Positions 40,409 to 48,739 of a stretch of DNA of 64,000 nucleotides are shown piece after piece (the first letter of the stretch is position 1; every line of letters begins with the position of its first letter). The stretch lies in contig NZ_JBCMYF010000035.1 in assembly GCF_050483325.1 (NCBI RefSeq), positions 124,001-188,000 of the forward strand. The letters run 5' to 3'. Origin of the DNA: Bacillus_P idriensis_A. Lineage in GTDB: Bacteria; Bacillota; Bacilli; Bacillales; Bacillaceae. Position numbers and translations under genes: made by a program. Under the pieces are notes generated by a model. It was not told the origin of the DNA, searched no databases, and was given only the letters and a program-made list of their open reading frames with translations.

Positions 40409-41731
40409 TTACCTTTGCGTCACTTTTGATTTTAATGGGAGATCAAGCGCAACTAAATCCTGATATGTTTCTCTTTTTATCACAAGCTGTTCATCCCCGT
40501 TTTCAGCAAAAACAACCGGCGGACGCGGAATGCGGTTATAATTGTTCGCCATGGAGTATCCGTATGCTCCAGTACAGAATACTGCCAGCAGATCGTCGGG
40601 GTTTGCTTTTGGAAGAGGCAGATCCCAAATCAGCATATCTCCGCTTTCGCAGCATTTTCCTGCGATTGAAACAGACTCATCATTTTTATCATTCATGCGG
40701 TTTGCAAGCGCCGCTTCATATTTTGCCTGATAGAGGGCAGGGCGAATGTTATCGCTCATTCCGCCGTCAACTGATACATACTTGCGGATATTCGGCACTT
40801 CTTTTTCAGACCCGATGGAATAGATGGTTGTTCCGGCATCGCCAACAAGTGAACGGCCCGGTTCAATCCAGATTTCCGGCATCGCAATGCCGCTTTCAGC
40901 CACAAGACCTTTTATGCTTTCAACGATTTTTTCAACATAATAAGTAGCCGGAAGCGGTTCATCCTCATCTGTATAGCGGATGCCAAACCCGCCGCCCAAG
41001 TTCACTACTTTAGGTTCATAGCTGAAGGTATCTCTCCAAAAGCTGACTTTGGTGAAGATTTTTTCTGCCGCAAGAACGAAACCGGTTGCATCAAAGATTT
41101 GTGATCCAATGTGGCAATGGTACCCGAGCATATTGAAGGCAGATGAAGAAAGTACAGTTTCCATCGCACGTTCTACTTGACCATTTTGCAGATCAAACCC
41201 AAATTTAGAATCTTCTTGACCAGTAGTTATATAGTCATGCGTATGCGCTTCTACTCCAGGAGTAACCCTGAGCAGAATCGGCACAACTGTCTTTTCTTGT
41301 GCAGCAAGTTCTTTCAGAAGCTCTATTTCGTGAAAATTATCAACAACGATACAGCCTATTTTCAGCTTGATCGCCATTTTTAATTCTTCTTTACTTTTAT
41401 TATTTCCATGAAAGTGGATTCTATCAGCCGGGAATCCCGCTGTAACAGCCGTATAAAGCTCTCCCCCTGAAACAACATCCAGTGATAATCCCTCTTCTTC
41501 AACCAGCTGAAACATCGCAACGGATGAAAAGGCTTTGCTTGCATAGGCGACCTGCGCTTTTACTCCAAGCTTTTCAAATGCATTTTTAAAGCTTCTCGCA
41601 CGGTCGCGAATAAGCGCAACATCATAGATGTACAAGGGTGTTCCATATTTCGCTGCCAGTCCGGCCGCATCGACTCCGCCGATTTCAAGATGATTCTGCT
41701 CGTTAACTTTACTGCTTCCATGTAAGAACAA
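40409..41731 (-). CDS. lysA: Diaminopimelate decarboxylase LysA
   Basis: 440 aa. Last step of lysine synthesis (meso-DAP to lysine). PLP lysine in AYASKAFSS near residue 62, GGGFGIRY, EPGRSLVGDAG and CCESGD are all present. TTG 41731 (GAGGG 9 nt upstream) gives LFLHGSS, matching the B. subtilis start MFLHGTS; the longer frame crosses a terminator-like hairpin. Downstream of spoVAF as in B. subtilis. Confidence 0.96.
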   Translation of the reverse strand: MFLHGSSKVNEQNHLEIGGVDAAGLAAKYGTPLYIYDVALIRDRARSFKNAFEKLGVKAQVAYASKAFSSVAMFQLVEEEGLSLDVVSGGELYTAVTAGFPADRIHFHGNNKSKEELKMAIKLKIGCIVVDNFHEIELLKELAAQEKTVVPILLRVTPGVEAHTHDYITTGQEDSKFGFDLQNGQVERAMETVLSSSAFNMLGYHCHIGSQIFDATGFVLAAEKIFTKVSFWRDTFSYEPKVVNLGGGFGIRYTDEDEPLPATYYVEKIVESIKGLVAESGIAMPEIWIEPGRSLVGDAGTTIYSIGSEKEVPNIRKYVSVDGGMSDNIRPALYQAKYEAALANRMNDKNDESVSIAGKCCESGDMLIWDLPLPKANPDDLLAVFCTGAYGYSMANNYNRIPRPPVVFAENGDEQLVIKRETYQDLVALDLPLKSKVTQR

Positions 41732-41765
41732 TTTAACATTCCCTCTTTCATCTCGGGTAAAAAGG

Positions 41766-41812
41766 ACAAAAAGACAGTCGCTGACACGTGGCTTTAACAA
41801 CTGTCCTTTTAT
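41766..41812 (-). terminator. Terminator after spoVAF / before lysA
   Basis: Minus strand: GGACAGT...ACTGTC arms around a structured 20-nt loop, then TTTTTG. It lies 60 bp past spoVAF and 35 bp before lysA, so it separates spore and lysine genes. Confidence 0.7.
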
Positions 41813-41869
41813 TCGTTTCCTTCAGGTAAATTAAACTTACAATATCACAAAAGCCATGTACTTTCAATC

Positions 41870-43345
41870 TCAGCGAGGCTGTTTTCTCACATTTTGGGGA
41901 TGAACAATACTAGGCCTGATTTTCGCTCCAGGCACAGATGTGCGGATAAGAATCTGCCAGAACGCCTTCGGATTAAATGGAAGGAACGGCCATAGGTATG
42001 GCGTATTCAGAGAGCGGATGTGCGTCAGGAATAAAAAGATGGCGGTTGCGCCAATGACCAGTCCTTCTGCCTTGAATAAAGCAACTGACAGCAGCAGGAC
42101 AAGCCGCATCATTTTATTGGCGATGCTGAGCTCATAGCTTGGGGTGGCAAACGTGCCGATGGCAGCAATGGCCACATATAAAATGACTTCCGGTACAAAA
42201 AGTCCCACATCAATTGCAATTTGTCCGATCAATGCCGCTGCAATTAATCCCATTGCAACAGAAAGAGCGGTTGGTGTATGGATGGCTGCCATCCTTAAAA
42301 ATTCGATCCCCAGATCCGCCATGAATATTTGCACGACAATCGGTATATTCTTTTGCTCATTAGGCCCGATATAGGCAATGTTCTCCGGCAATAAAGAAGG
42401 CTGAAGCACATACATAAACCACAAAGGAACGATTAGGATTGAACCGATAATCCCAAGGAAGCGAACCCACCTTAAAAACGTTCCGACAGCAGGCGCCTGG
42501 CGGTACTCTTCTGCATGCTGCACATGATGGAAAAAGGTTGTCGGGGTAATAATCACACTTGGCGATGTATCCACAATAATTAATACATGGCCTTCTAATA
42601 AATGATTGGCTGCTACATCCGCCCGCTCAGTATATCTGACAAGCGGAAAAGGATTATACCCCTGCTTGACCAAAAATTCTTCGACCGTTTTATCAGCCAT
42701 AGTCAGACCATCAATTTTAATTGTTTCAAGTTCTTTTTTAACTACTTCTATCAAATTTGGGTCAGCGACATCTTCTATGTAACAAAGACAGATATCCGTT
42801 TTAGAACGCTCACCGACCTTCATCATCGAATACCTTAAGCGTTCATCCCTGATTCTTCTTCGGATAAGCGCTGTATTCACAATGATATTCTCTACAAATC
42901 CGTCTCTTGATCCCCTTACGACTTTTTCAGTATCCGGTTCCTCAGGATTTCTGCCGGGATAGCTCCTTACATCGACAACCAGCCCGTAATCGCACCCTTC
43001 AATCATAAAGACAACAAGGCCTGAGAGTACTTGATCAACCGCTTCATCGATCGTTTTGATCCTTTGAACCTGCTGATTCACTAAGCGGTTTTCTACGATT
43101 TCGTTTACTTTCATCTTCTCGTGTTCATAATCATTTATTTCAATTATTTCTTTTAAAAGCTGAATGATGTAGGAGGTATCGCAAAGTCCATTGACATAAT
43201 ATAAATTCACGCCAATGCCCATTACAGTAATTTTTCGGACACCTAAGTCAAAACTCTGATTTAACCCTACATGATTTTTAAAATAATTCTCATTTACAAC
43301 GAGCTTAGGAGAGATTGATGTCTTTTGTTTCACGTTTTCGCTCAT
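41870..43345 (-). CDS. spoVAF: SpoVAF, GerA-type subunit of the spore DPA channel
   Basis: 491 aa. Large N-terminal soluble domain near 1-285, then several membrane helices from about 290 to 450, as in GerAA-type germinant receptor A subunits; VVDVRSYPGRNPEEPDTEK is typical. ATG 43345 is preferred over a TTG 21 nt upstream by comparison with family N-termini. Last spoVA gene, overlapping spoVAEA by 41 nt. Confidence 0.93.
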   Translation of the reverse strand: MSENVKQKTSISPKLVVNENYFKNHVGLNQSFDLGVRKITVMGIGVNLYYVNGLCDTSYIIQLLKEIIEINDYEHEKMKVNEIVENRLVNQQVQRIKTIDEAVDQVLSGLVVFMIEGCDYGLVVDVRSYPGRNPEEPDTEKVVRGSRDGFVENIIVNTALIRRRIRDERLRYSMMKVGERSKTDICLCYIEDVADPNLIEVVKKELETIKIDGLTMADKTVEEFLVKQGYNPFPLVRYTERADVAANHLLEGHVLIIVDTSPSVIITPTTFFHHVQHAEEYRQAPAVGTFLRWVRFLGIIGSILIVPLWFMYVLQPSLLPENIAYIGPNEQKNIPIVVQIFMADLGIEFLRMAAIHTPTALSVAMGLIAAALIGQIAIDVGLFVPEVILYVAIAAIGTFATPSYELSIANKMMRLVLLLSVALFKAEGLVIGATAIFLFLTHIRSLNTPYLWPFLPFNPKAFWQILIRTSVPGAKIRPSIVHPQNVRKQPR

Positions 43346-43910
43346 CTGCCATGCCGCTCCTTTCAAGAATCAGTTCTACCGCCTTCATAGTTATCGGTGA
43401 CCCATGATCTAAACTGTCTTTACGGGCCATTTTACCGATGTCCCCAATCCCGACAATGATCGGTACATCCAGTTTGTCAAGGCAATACACCGTATCTCCA
43501 GTCATTTTTCCCACTTCAAATTCACGGATGCCGCTCTTATCCACTCCGTACTCAGAGACAAGTCCGTCACGGTCAATGGAAACGTCAATATTCGTCCACT
43601 CTGATCCGTGCGTTTTTGCTGCAACTGCGATTACACCAAGCACATCAACCTGCGGATGTTCCGCCACGTACTGCATGGCTCTTTCACCTGGTCCCTCTTC
43701 TAATAAACCGCAATCATCAAACATGACAAAAACAGGGTCGTAAGGGGTTTTCAAAATTAACTTCACAATCTCAGGCCCCGTTAAAAAAGTTGGATTGCCT
43801 TTTGACTGAGAGATGCACCGCCCGCCGATCTGCTTTGCAGCATACGCAATGGTTTTAGCTGCATAAACATCCCCGTCTGTTACTAATATGACCCTTCTCG
43901 TTTCTGTCAT
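43305..43910 (-). CDS. spoVAEA: SpoVAEA (stage V sporulation protein AE, large part)
   Basis: 201-aa soluble protein starting MTETRRVILVTDGDVYAAKT and containing VFVMFDDCGLLEEGPGERAM near residue 83 and HGSPITMKAVELIL near 173. Reported to sit on the outer face of the spore inner membrane with SpoVAF. ATG 9 nt past spoVAEB. Confidence 0.94.
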   Translation of the reverse strand: MTETRRVILVTDGDVYAAKTIAYAAKQIGGRCISQSKGNPTFLTGPEIVKLILKTPYDPVFVMFDDCGLLEEGPGERAMQYVAEHPQVDVLGVIAVAAKTHGSEWTNIDVSIDRDGLVSEYGVDKSGIREFEVGKMTGDTVYCLDKLDVPIIVGIGDIGKMARKDSLDHGSPITMKAVELILERSGMADERKRETKDINLS

Positions 43911-43919
43911 TGGATGATC

Positions 43920-44270
43920 TTATCCTTTCGGCTTGAAAATAATTGCTACAAAAAATGCAAAGACAATTGCTGAAGAAATCCCCGCTGATGTCAATTCAAA
44001 AATTCCGATTCCGATTCCAATAATGCCGTGTTCATCTGCCTGATGCATTGCACCATGAAGCAAAGAATGTCCGAAGCTTGTAATGGGAACAGTTGCCCCT
44101 GCCCCGGCAAATTTAATAAAATTATCATAGATCCCAAAGCCGTCAAGAATGGCACCAGCTACAACAAACGAACTCATGACATGAGCCGGTGTCAATTTTG
44201 CCACGTCTAGGAGCAGCTGGCCGATGACGCATATTGCTCCCCCTACTACAAAAGCTATTAAGTATTCCAT
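43920..44270 (-). CDS. spoVAEB: SpoVAEB membrane protein
   Basis: 116-aa protein with about four helices, of the SpoVAC/AEB family. The conserved FGIYDNFIKFAGAGATVPIT stretch is shared with SpoVAC (FGIYDRIGQFAGAGSAVPVT), showing that the two are paralogues. Part of the DPA uptake and release channel. Its ATG overlaps the spoVAD stop. Confidence 0.95.
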   Translation of the reverse strand: MEYLIAFVVGGAICVIGQLLLDVAKLTPAHVMSSFVVAGAILDGFGIYDNFIKFAGAGATVPITSFGHSLLHGAMHQADEHGIIGIGIGIFELTSAGISSAIVFAFFVAIIFKPKG

Positions 44271-45292
44271 TATCCGATCACACCCCTGTTCACACGTTCA
44301 AACACTACGCCATGAGCTATAGTCGGTATCGACTCTTTTTGCTGAATCATTGTCGGACTAAGCAGTGCACCTGTTGCAACAACCATCACACGATTAAGGT
44401 TTCCGCTTTTCAGTTCATTAAAAATGTGGCTGTAAGTGACAACTGCAGAACACCCGCATCCGCTTCCGCCTGCAAAAACATTTTGATCAGGGCGGTAAAT
44501 CATCAATCCGCAGTCATTATGATTTGCATACACGTCGTAGCCCTCTTCTTTCAGCAGGTCCTTTAGAATCGGGCTTCCGACAGATGCCAAATCTCCTGTC
44601 ACAATCAAATCGTAATCTTCAGGCTTCGTGTTCAAATCTTTAAAATGCTGTGCGATCGTATCGGCAGCTGCGGGCGCCATCGCGGACCCCATATCAAATG
44701 GGTCTGTAATCCCAAGATCTGCCACTCTTCCTATCGTTGCCGAAGTAATCATAATGTCACTCGGATCACGGCTTACGATGACAGCCCCTGAGCCTGAAAT
44801 GGTGGATTGTGCCGTATCCGGTTTTTGCCCGCCATATTCTGTTGGATAACGAAATTGTCTTTCAGCTGTTGCATTATGGCTGCTCGTAGCTGCCATTACG
44901 CGATTTGCAAATCCCCCGTCTACAAGCGCTGAGCTTACAGCAAGCGTTTCCATTGATGTTGAACAGGCACCGAACATACATAGAAAAGGAATCTTATTTT
45001 GTCTGGCTGTATAATTTGCCGTCACGTTTTGGTTTAATAGATCTCCAGCAAGGAAAAAGTCGATGTCCTCTTTCGTATAATTTCCTTTTTTCAACGCATG
45101 TTCAATCGCATCTTCCATTAAACGCCTTTCCGCAAGCTCCCAATTATCCTGATCACAGTGAAGATTATCATACGTTTTGTCATATAATTTCCCAAATGGC
45201 CCATCAGCTTCTTTCGGACCGACAGCAGTACCGCTAGCCTGCACGTAAATCTGATTCTCAAATTGCCATGTCTGCTTTCCAGTCAACCTCAT
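44270..45292 (-). CDS. spoVAD: SpoVAD, dipicolinate-binding thiolase-fold protein
   Basis: 340 aa. Thiolase-like fold with FLCMFGACSTSMETLA near residue 98, SGSGAVIVSRD near 165 and the Gly/Cys-rich GGSGCGCSAV near 275. Binds DPA during uptake into the forespore. ATG behind AGGAGGTG. Confidence 0.96.
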   Translation of the reverse strand: MRLTGKQTWQFENQIYVQASGTAVGPKEADGPFGKLYDKTYDNLHCDQDNWELAERRLMEDAIEHALKKGNYTKEDIDFFLAGDLLNQNVTANYTARQNKIPFLCMFGACSTSMETLAVSSALVDGGFANRVMAATSSHNATAERQFRYPTEYGGQKPDTAQSTISGSGAVIVSRDPSDIMITSATIGRVADLGITDPFDMGSAMAPAAADTIAQHFKDLNTKPEDYDLIVTGDLASVGSPILKDLLKEEGYDVYANHNDCGLMIYRPDQNVFAGGSGCGCSAVVTYSHIFNELKSGNLNRVMVVATGALLSPTMIQQKESIPTIAHGVVFERVNRGVIG

Positions 45293-45310
45293 TGCAAAGA
45301 CACCTCCTCG

Positions 45311-45766
45311 TTAAAATGCCAAACCATATAGATACCGGATAATTCCAACAACGTACGCAGCAACAACCCCAAAAACAATAACTGAGCCTGCCAGTTTAAA
45401 CATGTTCGTAGCCACACCGAGAACTAATCCCTCACTGCGGTGCTCAAGTGCCGCACTTGTCATGGAGTTTGCAAATCCAGTAACAGGAACAGCTGACCCC
45501 GCACCGGCAAACTGTCCGATGCGGTCATAAATACCAAAGCCAGTCAGCAGTGCTGAAATGAGAATTAAAGTGGCTACAGTCGGGTTCCCCGCTGTTTTTT
45601 CAGTAAAATCAAAAAAGGTCATATACATATTCTGGATAGCCTGCCCTAAGGTGCAAATCAGGCCTCCAACAACGAAAGCCTTTATGCAGTTCAAAAGATA
45701 AGGCGGTTTAGGCTGATAGGTTTTTATGTTGTTTTTATAATCGTCTTTCAATTTTGAGGTACTCAT
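45311..45766 (-). CDS. spoVAC: SpoVAC, mechanosensitive DPA channel subunit
   Basis: 151 aa. Cytosolic start, then four to five helices with FGIYDRIGQFAGAGSAVPVTG near residue 73. SpoVAC of B. subtilis behaves as a mechanosensitive channel for DPA release. ATG with AGGAG. Confidence 0.96.
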   Translation of the reverse strand: MSTSKLKDDYKNNIKTYQPKPPYLLNCIKAFVVGGLICTLGQAIQNMYMTFFDFTEKTAGNPTVATLILISALLTGFGIYDRIGQFAGAGSAVPVTGFANSMTSAALEHRSEGLVLGVATNMFKLAGSVIVFGVVAAYVVGIIRYLYGLAF

Positions 45767-45785
45767 TTCTTTCTCCTCTCATGTC

Positions 45786-46208
45786 TTATTGGTCAACAAA
45801 ATAAAGCCAGTGAAACAGTGAGCCTGCTACTTTGCCAAAAACGATGGCCATCAAAAGAATCACGATTTTATCAGCAATTCCAATCCGCTTAGCCATAATT
45901 GGAAAGACATTTAAAACTTCTGTCAGCGCGGCTGCAAGCATTCCGATAAAAATTCCATTAATTAATCCAATCGGCACCAGAAAATACTCTGATAAATATA
46001 GCTTGGAGTCTCTGAGACTTAACCAGCCCCCAGTAATGGCACCGGCTACGATGGCCCATTCATAAGCTTGAATCAGATCAACTGTTTTTGTCAGCTGCGT
46101 TAACCTCGGTATGATGCCGAGCACAGTTAAAAAGGCTACAAAGCCAGAGCCGACTGCAAGACCTCCCGAGAGTCCGATGAAAATGGTGAACAGAATATTA
46201 ATTGTCAT
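45786..46208 (-). CDS. spoVAB: SpoVAB membrane protein
   Basis: 140 aa with four to five helices; N-terminus MTINILFTIFIGLSGGLAVGSGFVAFLTVLGIIPRL is typical. ATG 46208 is used rather than the adjacent TTG; either start overlaps the spoVAA end by about 10 nt. Confidence 0.93.
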   Translation of the reverse strand: MTINILFTIFIGLSGGLAVGSGFVAFLTVLGIIPRLTQLTKTVDLIQAYEWAIVAGAITGGWLSLRDSKLYLSEYFLVPIGLINGIFIGMLAAALTEVLNVFPIMAKRIGIADKIVILLMAIVFGKVAGSLFHWLYFVDQ

Positions 46209-46818
46209 CAATTTTCTTCATGCTCTCTTTATTTTCTTTCATAGATACGTACATATCCATATCAAGCTGATAGTTGAACATTTCTACCTCAAGAGGACTT
46301 GGCTCTTCATTAATTCTTTTCTTGAAAAGGTGATTGAAGAAAAGAATCATCCCTAATCCGAGGCCAATTGAATATGGAACCTGCAGGAGAAGAGGATGTT
46401 CTGATGTCTCACCTGTGATAATGGTATAAAGACGCTTATGCACAAGCTGCATGCTGACATCTTCGTGAAAATTCATAATCGCGAGAGCTGCACCCACAAA
46501 TAGCAGCAGCCAGACGAGCGCGAATAAAACAGGAGAATACGTCTTCTTTTGATAGACAATTTCAACAATCGTCTGTGCCGGTCCAACTGCCTGAACATCT
46601 ATATCAGGATCTGTTTTATGTACTTCAGACAGCACGCGCATGACATCAATCACAACAATGTTTTTGTCGCTGGGCTGTACTTTGTGGACCTCAAGTTCTC
46701 CAATCATGCCGCGAAGCTGCTCTCCGGCAACTATCTGAGCAATCTTAGAGACGGTTATACAATCGTCCGGATGGACTTGTACGCGATGACGCAGTCTGAT
46801 GTACACCGTTTTTTCCAT
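46198..46818 (-). CDS. spoVAA: SpoVAA
   Basis: 206 aa. N-terminal soluble domain near 1-95 starting MEKTVYIRLRHRVQVHP, then membrane helices near 98-115 and 145-165. First gene of the DPA channel operon. ATG 46818 is preferred over the GTG one codon earlier because the spacing to AGGAAG is better. A strong sigma-G promoter lies 41-64 bp upstream. Confidence 0.93.
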   Translation of the reverse strand: MEKTVYIRLRHRVQVHPDDCITVSKIAQIVAGEQLRGMIGELEVHKVQPSDKNIVVIDVMRVLSEVHKTDPDIDVQAVGPAQTIVEIVYQKKTYSPVLFALVWLLLFVGAALAIMNFHEDVSMQLVHKRLYTIITGETSEHPLLLQVPYSIGLGLGMILFFNHLFKKRINEEPSPLEVEMFNYQLDMDMYVSMKENKESMKKIDDN

Positions 46819-46852
46819 CACATTTCACTTCCTGAAAATAGGATTGTATCTG

Positions 46853-46882
46853 TAGTATGCATTGGAAGAATTTATATCATGC
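46853..46882 (-). promoter_or_regulatory. Sigma-G promoter of spoVA
   Basis: Minus strand: -35 GCATG (46878-46882), 18-bp spacer, -10 CATACTA (46853-46859). Both match the sigma-G consensus (GHATR / CATNNTA). B. subtilis spoVA is sigma-G dependent. Confidence 0.8.
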
Positions 46883-46983
46883 AGATTGCGGGTGGTCCAT
46901 TAATTACCAAAGGGTTCGTTGGTGCAGTGATTCTCGGAAAAGGCTTCTTACTCGCCGGACTGCTTCATGAATTCAATGCTTAA
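46879..46983 (+). CDS. Possible 34-aa Gly-rich hydrophobic peptide, antisense to the spoVA promoter
   Basis: ATG 46879 reads MQIAGGPLITKGFVGAVILG and on to LLHEFNA then TAA: a small amphipathic/hydrophobic sequence without rare features. The nearest Shine-Dalgarno-like GGAAG is 10 nt upstream and weak. The ATG overlaps the -35 of the sigma-G promoter on the other strand. It could be a real small protein or chance; I do not recognise it. Confidence 0.3.
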   Translation: MQIAGGPLITKGFVGAVILGKGFLLAGLLHEFNA

Positions 46984-47021
46984 AAAAAGTATGCCCGCTT
47001 ATACTGCATTTATTTTCTAAA

Positions 47022-47056
47022 AACAAAAAAGACACATCCATTTCGGACATGCCTTT
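47022..47056 (-). terminator. Terminator of the spoIIA operon
   Basis: Minus strand: GGCATGTCC-GAAAT-GGATGTGTC stem (G-U pairs) then T6, right after sigF. Confidence 0.8.
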
Positions 47057-47062
47057 TCCATA

Positions 47063-47821
47063 TTATTGATCCATTCGGTCTTTCATCTGCTGAAGAATTT
47101 TCTTCTCGAGTCTCGAAACTTGAACTTGTGATATGCCCAGTCTCTCAGCAACTTCTGATTGTGTCTGGTCTTTGTAATACCTTAAATAAACAATCAGCTT
47201 TTCACGTTCATCAAGTTCTTTGATTGCATCTTTAAGGACAATTTTATCAAACCATTTCGTCTCTCCTGAATCAGCGATTTGATCAAGGAGTGTGATTGGG
47301 TCACCGTCATTTTCATAAACGGTTTCATGGATGGAGGAAGGTGCGCGTACCGCTTCTTGTGCAAGAACGACTTCTTCGGATGTGATTTCAAGGTAGGCTG
47401 CAATTTCAGAAACAGTCGGCACCTTGCCCAATGATTTGGATAAATCATCTTTGGCCCTTCTGATTTTATTGCCTAATTCTTTCAGGGAACGGCTCACTTT
47501 TACTGTGCCGTCATCTCTGATAAAGCGCTGAATTTCACCAATAATCATCGGTACAGCATAGGTTGAGAATTTTACATCGTAGGATAAATCAAACTTATCA
47601 ACCGATTTCAAAAGGCCGATGCAGCCAATTTGAAACAGGTCATCCGCTTCATAGCCCCGATTTAAAAACCTCTGAACAACAGACCACACTAGACGCATGT
47701 TTTTCTCAACAATGGTATCTCTGGCTGTTTGATCGCCCTGCTGGCTGCGCTTAATCAACTCTTTCACTTCATGGTCCTTTAACTGTGTTTTTGAGATATC
47801 GTTCTTGACCTCCACATCCAT
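47063..47821 (-). CDS. sigF: Sporulation sigma factor SigF
   Basis: 252 aa, forespore-specific sigma factor. Regions: N-terminal NDISKTQLKDHEVKELI, region 2 RLVWSVVQRFLNRGYEADDLFQIG and FSTYAVPMIIGEIQRFIRDD, region 4 REKLIVYLRYYKDQTQSEVAERLGISQVQVSRLE. Held inactive by SpoIIAB. ATG with AAGGAG. Third gene of spoIIAA-AB-sigF. Confidence 0.98.
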   Translation of the reverse strand: MDVEVKNDISKTQLKDHEVKELIKRSQQGDQTARDTIVEKNMRLVWSVVQRFLNRGYEADDLFQIGCIGLLKSVDKFDLSYDVKFSTYAVPMIIGEIQRFIRDDGTVKVSRSLKELGNKIRRAKDDLSKSLGKVPTVSEIAAYLEITSEEVVLAQEAVRAPSSIHETVYENDGDPITLLDQIADSGETKWFDKIVLKDAIKELDEREKLIVYLRYYKDQTQSEVAERLGISQVQVSRLEKKILQQMKDRMDQ

Positions 47822-47832
47822 AGCAAGTCTCC

Positions 47833-48273
47833 TTAATTTACTAAAGCTTTGCTTTTCGATAAGTGTTTTGTAAGCTTTACTGCTGTACCCCGTGATTTTG
47901 ATGATTCAATCTGCACTTCATCCATGAAATTCTCCATAATTGTAAAACCCATACCTGATCGTTCAAGTTCAGGCTTTGTTGTATAAAGCGGCTGCCTTGC
48001 TTCTTCTACATCTGGTATTCCCGTGCCTTCATCTCTGATTGACAGCCTGACAACACTGTCTTCAAGTGTTACTGAGATGTAAACAATTCCGCTTGGATCA
48101 TTATCATAGCCATGAATAATGGCATTTGTCACCGCTTCAGAGACAACTGTCTTGATTTCAGTTAACTCATCAAGCGTAGGATCAAGCTGAGCAATAAATG
48201 CTGCTACCGTCACACGGGCAAAGGATTCATTCTGGCTGAGCGCTGAAAATTGAAGGTTCATTTCATTTTTCAT
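47833..48273 (-). CDS. spoIIAB: Anti-sigma-F factor / kinase SpoIIAB
   Basis: 146 aa, GHKL-type ATPase: N-box EAVTNAIIHGYDND near residue 45, G1 RDEGTGIPD near 80, G2 ERSGMGFTIM near 110. Binds SigF and phosphorylates SpoIIAA. ATGA overlap with spoIIAA. Confidence 0.98.
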   Translation of the reverse strand: MKNEMNLQFSALSQNESFARVTVAAFIAQLDPTLDELTEIKTVVSEAVTNAIIHGYDNDPSGIVYISVTLEDSVVRLSIRDEGTGIPDVEEARQPLYTTKPELERSGMGFTIMENFMDEVQIESSKSRGTAVKLTKHLSKSKALVN

Positions 48274-48623
48274 GAGGCCACCCCCAATGTCATCAGCGCT
48301 TTTTCCTCCGATGGTTCAAGACGAATGATCTTAAAGAGTCCTGACATATCAAACAATCTTTTCACTGAAGGAGAAATTGCACAAACGACCATTTCTCCGC
48401 CAAATTGCTTCACTTGCTTATATCTTCCAAGAATTACGCCTAAACCGGAGCTGTCCATAAAAGACAATTGCTCCAAGTTCAGAACGATATGCTGAATGTC
48501 TTCTGATGCAAGTATTTCTGTCACTTTCTGCCGCAATTCCTCCGCCGTATGATGATCCAATTCTCCGATCAGACGAATGCACAGGACAGATTGCTTTACA
48601 TCAAGCTCTACTGCTAGACTCAT
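48270..48623 (-). CDS. spoIIAA: Anti-anti-sigma factor SpoIIAA
   Basis: 117 aa STAS-domain protein. The phosphorylated serine is in FMDSSGLGVILGRYKQ near residue 58. N-terminus MSLAVELDVKQSVLCIRL and C-terminus LMTLGVAS match B. subtilis. ATG with AGGAGGAG. Confidence 0.98.
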   Translation of the reverse strand: MSLAVELDVKQSVLCIRLIGELDHHTAEELRQKVTEILASEDIQHIVLNLEQLSFMDSSGLGVILGRYKQVKQFGGEMVVCAISPSVKRLFDMSGLFKIIRLEPSEEKALMTLGVAS

Positions 48624-48655
48624 CCATACTCCTCCTTCAATTTCTGGATAATGTC

Positions 48656-48685
48656 TGTTTCGAGGTTTTGATGTGCTTTTCCTGC
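48656..48685 (-). promoter_or_regulatory. Probable sigma-H promoter of spoIIA
   Basis: Minus strand: -35 GCAGGAAAA (48677-48685), 12-bp spacer, -10 CTCGAAACA (48656-48664), near the sigma-H consensus (RNAGGAWWW / RNNGAATWW). The B. subtilis operon uses sigma-H and Spo0A~P. Confidence 0.6.
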
Positions 48686-48739
48686 CCTATGACAAAACTA
48701 GTGTAGATTCGCCAACATCAGCTAGGCTTCTTCATGCGG

